Source: SIG644 sp045613985 (GTDB lineage Bacteria; Bacillota; Clostridia; Oscillospirales; CAG-272). From it: a DNA stretch of 64,000 nt. Below, one piece after another: positions 52,420 to 60,649 of the stretch. The stretch is taken from NCBI GenBank assembly GCA_045613985.1, contig JAZLCA010000064.1:38478-102477 (forward strand), read 5' to 3'. The notes beneath the pieces were generated by a model. It worked only from the letters and a program-made list of their open reading frames with translations. It searched no databases and was not told the origin of the DNA. A program made the position numbers and the translations under genes. The stretch's first letter is position 1. Each line of letters starts with the position of its first letter.

Positions 52420-52444
52420 CAATCTGCCGGGGCTATGATACAAT
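52416..52444 (+). promoter_or_regulatory. Sigma-A promoter of the acyltransferase gene
   Basis: TTGACA 52416-52421, 17-bp spacer, TACAAT 52439-52444. Confidence 0.85.
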
Positions 52445-52500
52445 AGAACAAAGAAAAATCCGTTGTAGAAGGCCAACCCTACAAAATTGAGGAGATTTTT

Positions 52501-53784
52501 ATGAAAATAAAGATAAAGCATAAAACGTACGACGAGGTAATGGCGCTCCCACGCGAGAAACACCTCCATCCCCACAAGCCCAATATTTTTTTCCGTACGC
52601 TGCTCAAGATCGTTTGCACCCCCGATCTGTGGGCAACGCGCTTTTCCTATCGCCGCATTGGCATGGAAAAGTTAGGCAAACGTGAGCCCTGCCTGATTCT
52701 GATGAATCATGCCAGCTTTATCGATCTGAAAATGGCCTCATCCATGCTGTATCCTCGCCCGGTTAGTATCGTCAGCACGGCAGACGGTATGGTGGGCAAG
52801 CGATGGCTGATGCGCCAGCTGGGCTGTATCCCCACCCAGAAGTACGTGGCGGATATGCGCCTTGTGCGGGATATGGTATACGCGATCCGCAAAAAGAAAT
52901 GCTCGGTATTGATGTACCCCGAAGCAGGCTACAGCTTTGACGGTACCGCCACGCCCCTTCCCGACACGCTGGGCAGCTGTGTTAAGCTGTTGGGCGTTCC
53001 CGTTGTCATGATCCGCACGCAAGGCGCATTTGCCCGCGATCCTCTGTATAACAATCTCCAACTTCGCCGGGTAAAAACGTCAGCCGAGATGGAGTATCTG
53101 CTCTCGCCGGAGGACATCAAACAAAAAACACCCGAGCAAATCAACGAGATTTTAAGAGAACAGTTTTCTTTTGACTATTTCCGTTGGCAAAAGGAGAAAA
53201 ACGTCAAGATCGATGAGCCTTTCCGCGCCGACCATCTGGAGCGGGTGCTGTATCAGTGTCCCCACTGCCGCGTCGAGGGACAGACCGAGGGCAAGGGTAC
53301 GACACTGACCTGCCATGCCTGCGGCAAGGTGTGGGAGATGAATGAACTTGGTGAAATGGTCGCGGTGTCGGGCGAAACGGAGTTTTCGCATATTCCCGAT
53401 TGGTACCGCTGGCAAAGAGAAAACGTTCGCGCCGAGATCGAACGAGGCGAGTATTCTTTGGACGTGCCGGTGGATATATGTATGCTCATCGACAGCAAGG
53501 CACTCTATCAAGTCGGCCAGGGACGGCTGCGCCACAATGAAGAAGGCTTCGTGCTGACGGGTTGCGACGGCAAATTGAATTATTCTCAAAAGCCGCTGGC
53601 CTCGTACAGCCTCAACGCGGATTATTACTGGTATGAGATCGGTGACGTCATCGGTATTGGCAACACCGACGCGCTGTATTACTGCTTCCCCAAGCAAGAG
53701 CACCCCGTTGCCAAGACAAGACTTGCGACGGAGGAGCTGTATTGCATGGCAAGACAGGAAAAAGCCAAGCAAAAAGTCAAATAA
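52501..53784 (+). CDS. PlsC-like acyltransferase with C-terminal zinc-ribbon region
   Basis: 427 residues. Acyltransferase motif I is NHASFIDL (HX4D) near residue 63; motif III region LMYPEAGYSFDG and motif IV VPVVMIRTQGA are present. After residue about 240 a second part holds CPHC and CHACGKVWEMNELG, a rubredoxin-like zinc ribbon, then about 130 residues of strands. The first part fits 1-acylglycerol-3-phosphate acyltransferase; the role of the second part is unknown. Confidence 0.85.
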   Translation: MKIKIKHKTYDEVMALPREKHLHPHKPNIFFRTLLKIVCTPDLWATRFSYRRIGMEKLGKREPCLILMNHASFIDLKMASSMLYPRPVSIVSTADGMVGKRWLMRQLGCIPTQKYVADMRLVRDMVYAIRKKKCSVLMYPEAGYSFDGTATPLPDTLGSCVKLLGVPVVMIRTQGAFARDPLYNNLQLRRVKTSAEMEYLLSPEDIKQKTPEQINEILREQFSFDYFRWQKEKNVKIDEPFRADHLERVLYQCPHCRVEGQTEGKGTTLTCHACGKVWEMNELGEMVAVSGETEFSHIPDWYRWQRENVRAEIERGEYSLDVPVDICMLIDSKALYQVGQGRLRHNEEGFVLTGCDGKLNYSQKPLASYSLNADYYWYEIGDVIGIGNTDALYYCFPKQEHPVAKTRLATEELYCMARQEKAKQKVK

Positions 53785-53820
53785 GTAGCCGTTGTTTTGT
53801 CGAAAAATCAAACAGGGCTA

Positions 53821-53849
53821 TTGACAAGTAGCACAATTTGCCATATAAT
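53821..53849 (+). promoter_or_regulatory. Promoter of lysC with overlapping inverted repeat
   Basis: TTGACA 53821-53826, 17-bp spacer, TATAAT 53844-53849. GCACAAT (53831-53837) and ATTGTGC (53859-53865) flank the -10 and may be an operator or hairpin. A second -10-like TATAAT lies further downstream. No lysine riboswitch fits in the short leader. Confidence 0.75.
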
Positions 53850-53934
53850 TATTAGTGTATTGTGCCAAATAGTTGTATAATAGAGTCACTTTGGTGATTA
53901 TGATATGGCAGAGTGAAAGTGAGGTCTTGTTATT

Positions 53935-55248
53935 ATGGTTAAAGTAGTAAAATTCGGAGGCAGTTCGCTGGCGGATGCGGATCATTTCCGGCAGGTCGCC
54001 CAGATCGTTCTGGCCGATAAAACCCGCCATTACGTCGTTGCATCTGCGCCCGGTAAGCGTTATTCGGACGACGTCAAGGTGACGGACATGCTGTACCGCT
54101 GCTATGAGATGGTACGCGCGCATGAGAATATTGATGAATATTACGAGCAAATCAAGAAAAGATATAATGATATCATTGCCGATCTGGGTTTGGATTTCGA
54201 TATTTCGGGCGAGCTGGAATACGTCAAGAACGCTATGCAGCACGCATCCGGTCGTGACTTCGCGGCGTCTCGCGGCGAGTATCTGAACAGCCTGATCCTG
54301 GCGAAGTTTTTGGGCTTTTCCTTCGTGGACGCCGAAAACGTGATCTTCTTTAAGGAGAACGGCCAGTTCGATGCTGAGACGACCCAAAAACTGATGCAGG
54401 AAGAGCTGCAGAAGTACGAATATGCCGTCATCCCCGGCTTTTACGGTTCGATGCCCAACGGAACCATCAAGACGTTTTCCCGCGGCGGTTCCGACGTGAC
54501 GGGCTCTATCGTGGCTAACGCTGTAGGTGCGGATCTGTACGAAAACTGGACGGATGTATCCGGCTTTATGATGGCCGATCCCCGCTTGGTTGACAGCCCC
54601 TGCTCGATCGAGACCATTACCTACCGTGAATTGCGTGAGCTGTCCTATATGGGCGCGTCGGTTTTGCATGAGGATGCGATTTTCCCCGTCCGCAGTGCCG
54701 GTATTCCCATCAACATCCGCAACACCAACCGTCCCGAGGATGCAGGTACCATGATCGTGGCAACCGCTACCTCGTACGACAAGCAGCGCATCATTACGGG
54801 TGTCGCCGGACGCAAGGGATTCTCGTTTGTCAACATTGAAAAGGATATGATGAACGCCGAGGTTGGCTTTACTCGCCGTATTCTCGACGTGCTGGAGGAT
54901 TACGATTTGCCCATCGAGCATCTGCCCACCGGTATTGACACCATCAGCATGGTCATTCCCACGGCAGCCTTGGAGGGCAAGCGCGAGAAGATGCTGTCTT
55001 CCATCGAGCGTCGCGCTCGCCCCGACAGCGTTGTGATCGAAGATGGTATCGCGATGATCGCCGTCGTTGGCCGCGGTATGACCAAGTCCAAGGGTACGGC
55101 TGCTCGCGTCTTTGGTTCGTTGGCTGCTGCCGGCATCAACATTCGTATGATCGACCAAGGCTCGAGTGAGCTCAATATCATCATCGGTGTGGAAGAGGCG
55201 GACTACGAGACGGCCATCTGCGCCATCTACCACGAGTTTGTAAAATAA
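53935..55248 (+). CDS. lysC: Aspartate kinase
   Basis: 437 residues. Starts VVKFGGSSLADADHFRQVA, has FSRGGSDVTGS (catalytic loop) and two C-terminal ACT domains (GFSFVNIEKDMMNAEVGFTR and GTAARVFGSLAAAGINIRMI). It phosphorylates aspartate for lysine, threonine, methionine and diaminopimelate synthesis; the ACT domains give feedback control. Followed 12 bp later by the SDR gene. Confidence 0.96.
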   Translation: MVKVVKFGGSSLADADHFRQVAQIVLADKTRHYVVASAPGKRYSDDVKVTDMLYRCYEMVRAHENIDEYYEQIKKRYNDIIADLGLDFDISGELEYVKNAMQHASGRDFAASRGEYLNSLILAKFLGFSFVDAENVIFFKENGQFDAETTQKLMQEELQKYEYAVIPGFYGSMPNGTIKTFSRGGSDVTGSIVANAVGADLYENWTDVSGFMMADPRLVDSPCSIETITYRELRELSYMGASVLHEDAIFPVRSAGIPINIRNTNRPEDAGTMIVATATSYDKQRIITGVAGRKGFSFVNIEKDMMNAEVGFTRRILDVLEDYDLPIEHLPTGIDTISMVIPTAALEGKREKMLSSIERRARPDSVVIEDGIAMIAVVGRGMTKSKGTAARVFGSLAAAGINIRMIDQGSSELNIIIGVEEADYETAICAIYHEFVK

Positions 55249-55260
55249 GGAGTGACCGGC

Positions 55261-55977
55261 ATGAAGCGAGTGCTTGTCAGCGGTGGCGCGCGCGGTATCG
55301 GGCGCGCTATCGTGGAATATTTTGTCGCTCGCGGCGATGCGGTTGCCTTCATCTATCGCCAAAACGACGAGGCGGCCCGGGCGGTATCCGAGCAAACGGG
55401 TGCGCAGGCCATTCGGGCAGATCTGTCGGATGCCGCACAGGCGGCCCGGGCGGCAGCGAAGGCTGAAGAGCTTTTGGGCGGCGTTGATATTTTGATCAAC
55501 AATGCAGGTGTGGCTTCGATCGGACTTTTCACTGACGTCAGCGATGCCGATTGGCGGCGCATCACGGACACCAATCTGTCCGCCGCTTTTTATCTGGCGC
55601 GTGCGGTGGCCCCCGGTATGATTTCTCAAAAGTGGGGACGCATCGTCAATATCGGGTCGATGTGGGGCAAGATCGGCGCATCCTGCGAGGTTGCGTATTC
55701 CGCCTCCAAAGCAGGTCTTCGCGGCTTGACGATGGCGTTGGCGAAGGAGCTTGGACCTTCGGGAATCACGGTGAATTGTGTGGAGCCCGGAGTGATCGAG
55801 ACCGAAATGAACGCTGTGCTGGACGAGGCGACCAAGGCGGCGCTGTGTGACGAAACTCCTCTTTGCCGCATGGGACAGCCGAGCGAAGTAGCAGCGGCGG
55901 TTGGTTTTTTGGCATCGGACGAAGCGGGCTTTATTACCGGACAGATGCTGGGAGTCGATGGCGGATTTGCCGTTTGA
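55261..55977 (+). CDS. Short-chain dehydrogenase/reductase (FabG/YmfI-like)
   Basis: 238 residues from ATG 55261 (8 nt after AAGGAG). Cofactor motif SGGARGIGRAI, NNAG, catalytic Ser (NIGSMWG) and YSASK. Length and the ending FITGQMLGVDGGF match the FabG group; NADPH use is suggested by the basic residue in FIYRQND. It could be a ketoacyl-ACP reductase or the EF-P 5-aminopentanone reductase (YmfI). Co-transcription with lysC does not decide. Confidence 0.88.
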   Translation: MKRVLVSGGARGIGRAIVEYFVARGDAVAFIYRQNDEAARAVSEQTGAQAIRADLSDAAQAARAAAKAEELLGGVDILINNAGVASIGLFTDVSDADWRRITDTNLSAAFYLARAVAPGMISQKWGRIVNIGSMWGKIGASCEVAYSASKAGLRGLTMALAKELGPSGITVNCVEPGVIETEMNAVLDEATKAALCDETPLCRMGQPSEVAAAVGFLASDEAGFITGQMLGVDGGFAV

Positions 55978-56021
55978 ATTGCTGAAATTTTAAATTTTTT
56001 TTGAATCTTTAAAATTTTTTC

Positions 56022-56049
56022 TTGCTTTTTATCAAAAGCGTGATATACT
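56022..56049 (+). promoter_or_regulatory. Promoter of small membrane protein gene
   Basis: TTGCTT 56022-56027, 16-bp spacer, TATACT 56044-56049; a small hairpin GGTGCG-TTCGT-CGCACC lies in the leader. Confidence 0.6.
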
Positions 56050-56108
56050 AAACATGAGAGGTGCGTTCGTCGCACCGTGATATCGACGAAACGAAAGGAG
56101 TCATGGTC

Positions 56109-56360
56109 ATGGATGAGAGAAGAGAAAGAGCGAGTATTGGTAAGATTATTTTCATTACCCTTGCGGTCGTAGTAGGTGCTTGCGCAGTAATTTGGTTTGC
56201 GATGAAGCTGTATCGCAAATATTGCTTGCTTGAGTGCGACGACTATGACGAAGAGCTGGACGAGATTTACAACGATGGTTTGTACAATGAAACGATGGGC
56301 TGTGAGCTTGTCGTTGAAGACGAGACCGAGGGCGTTGAAATCGCCGATGCCGAAGCATAA
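56109..56360 (+). CDS. Small single-pass membrane protein with acidic tail
   Basis: 83 residues. ATG 56109 lies 8 nt from AAAGGAG; ATG 56103 is too close. A short basic N-terminus (DERRERASIGK), one membrane helix (IIFITLAVVVGACAVIWFAM), a basic KLYRKY, then a strongly acidic tail (DDYDEELDEIY...EDETEGVEIADAEA). Type with N-in, C-out or the reverse cannot be judged. Function unknown. Confidence 0.75.
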   Translation: MDERRERASIGKIIFITLAVVVGACAVIWFAMKLYRKYCLLECDDYDEELDEIYNDGLYNETMGCELVVEDETEGVEIADAEA

Positions 56361-56376
56361 GAAATGAAAAAATAAA

Positions 56377-56411
56377 CGGCTGTTGCTACGTGGCAACAGC
56401 CGCTCTTTTTT
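56377..56411 (+). terminator. Terminator
   Basis: CGGCTGTTGC-TACGTG-GCAACAGCCG then CTCTTTTTT. Confidence 0.88.
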
Positions 56412-56481
56412 GCACAGTGTGAGCGTCCGCAGAAGACGACAAAAACAAGTTTCTTTGTGGGGAGAAATCTCTTCCACCCCC

Positions 56482-56510
56482 TTGCATTTCCGCCTATCTT
56501 TTGTTATAAT
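56482..56510 (+). promoter_or_regulatory. Promoter of beta-mannosidase gene
   Basis: TTGCAT 56482-56487, 17-bp spacer, TATAAT 56505-56510. Confidence 0.7.
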
Positions 56511-56557
56511 GACACTAATCACTCCCTCAGCACCGCACGGTGCGGAAAGGACACGCT

Positions 56558-58783
56558 ATGAAACGCTTTGAAAGCTTTAACTGGACCATGACGCCCCATT
56601 ATCCCTACACGCCCTTTCGTGTGCAGAATATGGAAACGGACGTCAAGAATCAATCCATTCTCCCGCCCATCCCCTGCCAGGTTCCCGGTTCCATCTACGA
56701 TGCGCTGGAAAAGGCGGGCATCATTGAAAATCCTTATTTTGAAATGAACAGCCTCAAGTGCCAGTGGGTATCCAATCACTGGTGGGTGTTCGATGGCAAG
56801 GTCGAGCTTCACCCCGAAGGAAACGGCGAGCGGTTGGAGCTGGTGCTGGAAGGCATCGACTGCATGGGCCATATTTTCTTTAACGGCAAAAAACTGGGCC
56901 AATCGGATAATATGTACGTTCCCTTTGTTGCTGACGTGACCGATATTGCCCGTGAGGGTAGCAACACCATCACCGTCGTGCTGGAAAATGCCCCCGACGA
57001 GATGGGCCAGATCGGCTATACTTCCAAGACCTTCACTCAGAAGGCTCGCTTTAACTATAAATGGGACTGGTGCACCAGACTCATCAGCGTCGGTCTGTAC
57101 CGTCCGGTTTACGTGCGCTCCTATAAAGAGGTGCGCTTTGAGGACTTCTATTTCAAGCCCGTGGGAACGAGCGGCGATGCTGAGTTCTACGCGACGCTGC
57201 ACGGTGATACCAAGGGCTGCACCGTGGAGGTTTCCATTGGCAACTGCTTGGTTAACTGTCCTTTGGACAGCCGCGGCAGAGAAGCCAAAGCGAGATTGCA
57301 CGTGGACGATGTCAAGCTGTGGTATCCTTTGGACGTGGGCGAGCAGAATCTGTATGATCTAACCATGACCATCCAAAGAGACGGTGTGGCTGTGGAGAGC
57401 CAAACCAAGCAGGTTGGCTTCCGTCAAATCACGCTGGAGCAGAATGACAATGCACCCTTGGGAGCTTTGGGCTACGTATTCAACTGCAACGGCACTCGCG
57501 TTTACGCCAAGGGCGTCAATCTGACTCCCATCGATATGACGGGTTATAACGATCCCTGTAAGATGGAGCAACTCTTGACCATGATGAAAAAGGCACACAT
57601 CAACGTCATTCGTGTCTGGGGCGGTGGTGTTATCGAGGACGATATGTTCTACGATCTGTGCGACCGCATGGGCTTTATGGTGTGGCAGGAGTTTATTCAG
57701 TCCTCCAGCGGTCTGGATAACGTTCCCTCCAAGGTCGAGCAGTTTATGGTCCGCCAGGAAGCAACGGCTAAGTGGGCCATCAAGACCCGCCGCAATCATC
57801 CCTCGCTGGCCGTCTGGAGCGGCGGCAACGAGCTGACCAACGAAGAGGGCATCCCCGCCTCCTTTGCCGATCGCAACATCGCCGAGCTGTTGGGCTTTGT
57901 TTCCTACTATTCCCCCCACATTCCCATGTTGCCTACTTCCGCGAGCGGCCCTTATGAATTTTTGGATCCCGCCCACAAGGGCGAGAATCACGACGTTCAC
58001 GGAAGCTGGCGCTACTATGGCACCAAGGATCACTACCGCGTCTTCAACGAATCGGACAGCCTGTTCCACAGCGAGTTTGGCGTGGACGGCATGATGAGCG
58101 TCGAAACCATGAAGACATTTTTGTCCGAGGATAATCTGAAGGTCGACGACATGGCGCACAACCACGTATGGCGTCATCACGGCGAGTGGTGGGACAATTC
58201 TTGGCGAGACAAGCACATTTTCGGTGAGCCTACCACGCTCGAACAGCAGGTCGCTCGCTCGCAGTTCATTCAGGCCGAGGGCTTGCGCTACGCCGTCGAG
58301 GCCAACCGCCGCCGCGCCTTTGAGAACAGCGGCAGTATCATCTGGCAGATCAACGAGCCCTATCCCAACATCAGCTGCACCTCTATGATCGACTATTGCA
58401 TGAGAGCCAAGCCGGTGCTGTGGCAGGTCGGCAAGGCCTTCGCCCCCTTGAACGTCAGCATCAAATACGATAAGCTGATCTGGGAGCCGGGCGAGGAGGT
58501 CGTGGCAGAGGTTTACGTCTCCTTGGACGGCGAGGAGAGGGAAGTGACCTACTCCTACACCGCTGCCGGACAAACGACCGAAGGCAAGGTCGTGTGCGGT
58601 CATACCCGCGCGGTCAAGGTGGGTGAAATTCGCGTTACCGCCGAGGGTAAGTACGTTGACTTTACCCTGAAGGCCGAGGATGGCGTCCATACCTTTGAGA
58701 ATACCATCCGCTTGCTCGTTCGCCAGGAAAACGGCCTGTGCTCGGACGAGGGCGTACTCGGATTCTATCCGGAGAATGAATAA
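56558..58783 (+). CDS. GH2 beta-mannosidase-like glycoside hydrolase
   Basis: 741 residues, no signal peptide, so cytosolic. N-terminal sugar-binding domain (VPGSIYDALEKAGII, HWWVFDGKVEL, LEGIDCMGHIFFNGKKLGQS), Ig-like domain, then a TIM barrel with the acid/base Glu in WSGGNELTNEEG and the nucleophile Glu in FHSEFGVDG. IRVWGGGVIEDDMFYDLCD is typical of beta-mannosidases. It is about 80-100 residues shorter than many GH2 mannosidases at the C-terminus. Probably cleaves imported manno-oligosaccharides or N-glycan fragments. Confidence 0.9.
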   Translation: MKRFESFNWTMTPHYPYTPFRVQNMETDVKNQSILPPIPCQVPGSIYDALEKAGIIENPYFEMNSLKCQWVSNHWWVFDGKVELHPEGNGERLELVLEGIDCMGHIFFNGKKLGQSDNMYVPFVADVTDIAREGSNTITVVLENAPDEMGQIGYTSKTFTQKARFNYKWDWCTRLISVGLYRPVYVRSYKEVRFEDFYFKPVGTSGDAEFYATLHGDTKGCTVEVSIGNCLVNCPLDSRGREAKARLHVDDVKLWYPLDVGEQNLYDLTMTIQRDGVAVESQTKQVGFRQITLEQNDNAPLGALGYVFNCNGTRVYAKGVNLTPIDMTGYNDPCKMEQLLTMMKKAHINVIRVWGGGVIEDDMFYDLCDRMGFMVWQEFIQSSSGLDNVPSKVEQFMVRQEATAKWAIKTRRNHPSLAVWSGGNELTNEEGIPASFADRNIAELLGFVSYYSPHIPMLPTSASGPYEFLDPAHKGENHDVHGSWRYYGTKDHYRVFNESDSLFHSEFGVDGMMSVETMKTFLSEDNLKVDDMAHNHVWRHHGEWWDNSWRDKHIFGEPTTLEQQVARSQFIQAEGLRYAVEANRRRAFENSGSIIWQINEPYPNISCTSMIDYCMRAKPVLWQVGKAFAPLNVSIKYDKLIWEPGEEVVAEVYVSLDGEEREVTYSYTAAGQTTEGKVVCGHTRAVKVGEIRVTAEGKYVDFTLKAEDGVHTFENTIRLLVRQENGLCSDEGVLGFYPENE

Positions 58784-58796
58784 GTAAGAATATATG

Positions 58797-58833
58797 GCGC
58801 GAGGGAAACTTTTTGAAAAAGTTTCCCTCGCGC
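58797..58833 (+). terminator. Long palindrome after the GH2 gene
   Basis: GCGCGAGGGAAACTTTTT and AAAAAGTTTCCCTCGCGC around a single G. It resembles the inverted repeat at 30955 in its core. Acts as terminator or is a dispersed palindromic repeat. Confidence 0.65.
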
Positions 58834-58868
58834 TCCTTTCAAAAGTCACAGAACAAGAAAAAAGTGCC

Positions 58869-58897
58869 TTGTGCATCGCCTTGGTTTATGGTATAAT
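58869..58897 (+). promoter_or_regulatory. Weak promoter of the 2-hydroxyacid dehydrogenase gene
   Basis: TTGTGC, 17-bp spacer, TATAAT 58892-58897. Confidence 0.55.
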
Positions 58898-58930
58898 GGT
58901 GGCAAAGAACGAAAAAAGGACGGTACGCCC

Positions 58931-59896
58931 ATGAAAATTGCAGTTTTGGACCGTTGTACGGTGACCAACGGAGATATATCTTTTAGACCCCTGGAACAAG
59001 TCGGTGAGGTGCGCTATTTTGATCTGCTCCCCCCATGCGACGTGCCGGCGGCCATCGGTGAGTGCGAGGCGGTCATTGTCAACAAGGCAAGGATCACAGC
59101 ACAGGTGATGGACGCTTGCCCCAACCTCAAATTTGTAGGCTTGTTTGCCACGGGATATAACAACATCGACGTGGCGGCGGCAGACGAGCGGGGCATCGTC
59201 GTTTGCAACGTGCCGGGCTACTCGACCGACTCGGTCGCCCAGCATACCATCGCCCTGATGCTGCACTTCTCCACCCGCGCCGACGACTATGCCGCTTCGG
59301 TCGGCAGAGGCGACTGGGTGAAGTCTAAGGCGTTTTCTTATTTTAAGTATCCCGTCTATGAGCTGTCGGGCAAGACGCTGGGCATTTTTGGCTACGGCAC
59401 CATCGGTCGCGCCGTCGCCAAGATCGCGCTGGCGTTTGGCATGAAGGTTATTGCTACTTCCCGCTCGCACACGAGCGGATGCGAGGGTGAGGTCGTCTTC
59501 GTGGACTCCGATACGCTGTTTGCTACGTCGGATTATCTGTCGTTGCACTGCCCGTTGACACCCGAGACCGAGCGTGCCGTCAACGCCCGCACGCTTTCGC
59601 GGATGAAGCCGTCTGCGGTACTGATCAACACGGCACGGGGCGGCGTGACGGATGAGGATGCCGTGGCTGAAGCATTGAACACGGAACGCTTGCGCGGTGC
59701 GGGCATTGACGTGCTGTGCGAAGAACCCATGCGGGAGGATCATCCCTATTTGACGGCCAAAAATTGCATCGTTACTCCCCACGTGGCCTGGGGATCGATC
59801 GAGGCGCGGACACGGCTGGTGGATATCGTTGCCGAAAACCTCAAAGCGTATGAAAGGGGCAAGCCGCAAAACTGTGTGGGCGCATTCAAAGGATGA
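58931..59896 (+). CDS. D-2-hydroxyacid dehydrogenase (glycerate/hydroxypyruvate type)
   Basis: 321 residues. NAD-binding motif LGIFGYGTIGRAVAK, catalytic Arg (INTARGG), Glu (CEEPMREDHP region) and His (TPHVAWGSIEARTRL). The WGSIEARTRL ending is typical of hydroxypyruvate/glycerate dehydrogenases. Overlaps the next gene by 4 bp. A second family member lies at 21880 in the LacI operon. Confidence 0.9.
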   Translation: MKIAVLDRCTVTNGDISFRPLEQVGEVRYFDLLPPCDVPAAIGECEAVIVNKARITAQVMDACPNLKFVGLFATGYNNIDVAAADERGIVVCNVPGYSTDSVAQHTIALMLHFSTRADDYAASVGRGDWVKSKAFSYFKYPVYELSGKTLGIFGYGTIGRAVAKIALAFGMKVIATSRSHTSGCEGEVVFVDSDTLFATSDYLSLHCPLTPETERAVNARTLSRMKPSAVLINTARGGVTDEDAVAEALNTERLRGAGIDVLCEEPMREDHPYLTAKNCIVTPHVAWGSIEARTRLVDIVAENLKAYERGKPQNCVGAFKG

Positions 59897-60597
59897 AAAA
59901 GGCAGTTTTATTTGATCTGTACGATACCGTGCTGAAAAACGATTCGTTTGATTTTTCGCGTGGCGTCAGCTACGTGTATGAAAATTATCTGTCGGACGTC
60001 TGCACGTTTGAAGAATTTAAGGCCTATACGGAGACCTTTCTGCCGCTGTACCATCAGCGTCACGTTGATCACAGCGAGATCCACTTTGTCAAGGATGAGT
60101 TGCCGTTGTGGTTTTCCCACTTTGGCAAGGCTGTACCCCAAAATATAGATGACCTGGAATATGCGATCATGAGTGCGATGCAACGTGGCGGTGTTCCGGA
60201 TGAGGTTGCGTACGTGCTGGATGAATTGAAGGAGCGCGGAATTCCGATGTATATTTTGTCGAATACGATATTTACCCGGCAGGCGACCGAGCGTCATTTG
60301 ATGCATCACGGAATTCTCTCTTATTTTGAAAAAGTCTATACCAGTGCAGAGGCCGGCGTGCGCAAGCCCTCGCCCCGCTTTTTCGACTGGGCGATCGAGG
60401 ATATTCAAAGAAATCATCCCGATTGGCAAAAAAGCGACTTCTTGTTTGTTGGCAACGATTACGCCATGGACGCTCATGGCGGTGTCGCGGCCGGAATCGA
60501 TACCGTTTGGTACAACGTCAATCATGCCTCGAATGAGGATAACTTGCCGATCGTTGTCGTCGATGATTTTCGAGACCTTCTTCCATTCGTTGAATAA
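59893..60597 (+). CDS. HAD-superfamily hydrolase
   Basis: 234 residues. Motif I FDLYDTVLKND, motif II LSNT, motif III Lys in GVRKPSPRFF, motif IV GNDYAMD. A helical cap after motif I places it in subfamily IA, like phosphoglycolate and haloacid-type phosphatases. ATGA overlap with the dehydrogenase gene suggests that both act on the same metabolite, perhaps a phospho-hydroxyacid; this is inference. Confidence 0.88.
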   Translation: MKKAVLFDLYDTVLKNDSFDFSRGVSYVYENYLSDVCTFEEFKAYTETFLPLYHQRHVDHSEIHFVKDELPLWFSHFGKAVPQNIDDLEYAIMSAMQRGGVPDEVAYVLDELKERGIPMYILSNTIFTRQATERHLMHHGILSYFEKVYTSAEAGVRKPSPRFFDWAIEDIQRNHPDWQKSDFLFVGNDYAMDAHGGVAAGIDTVWYNVNHASNEDNLPIVVVDDFRDLLPFVE

Positions 60598-60635
60598 CAA
60601 AAGACCAACACCCGTAGGTGTTGGTCTTTTGTTTT
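60598..60635. terminator. Bidirectional terminator
   Basis: CAAAAGACCAACACC-CGTA-GGTGTTGGTCTTTTG between convergent genes. Confidence 0.9.
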
Positions 60636-60649
60636 ATGCGGAACGAAAA

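Noticed and set aside
53785..53934. Lysine riboswitch before lysC
   Set aside because: The leader after the promoter is under 90 nt and lacks the L-box conserved loops.
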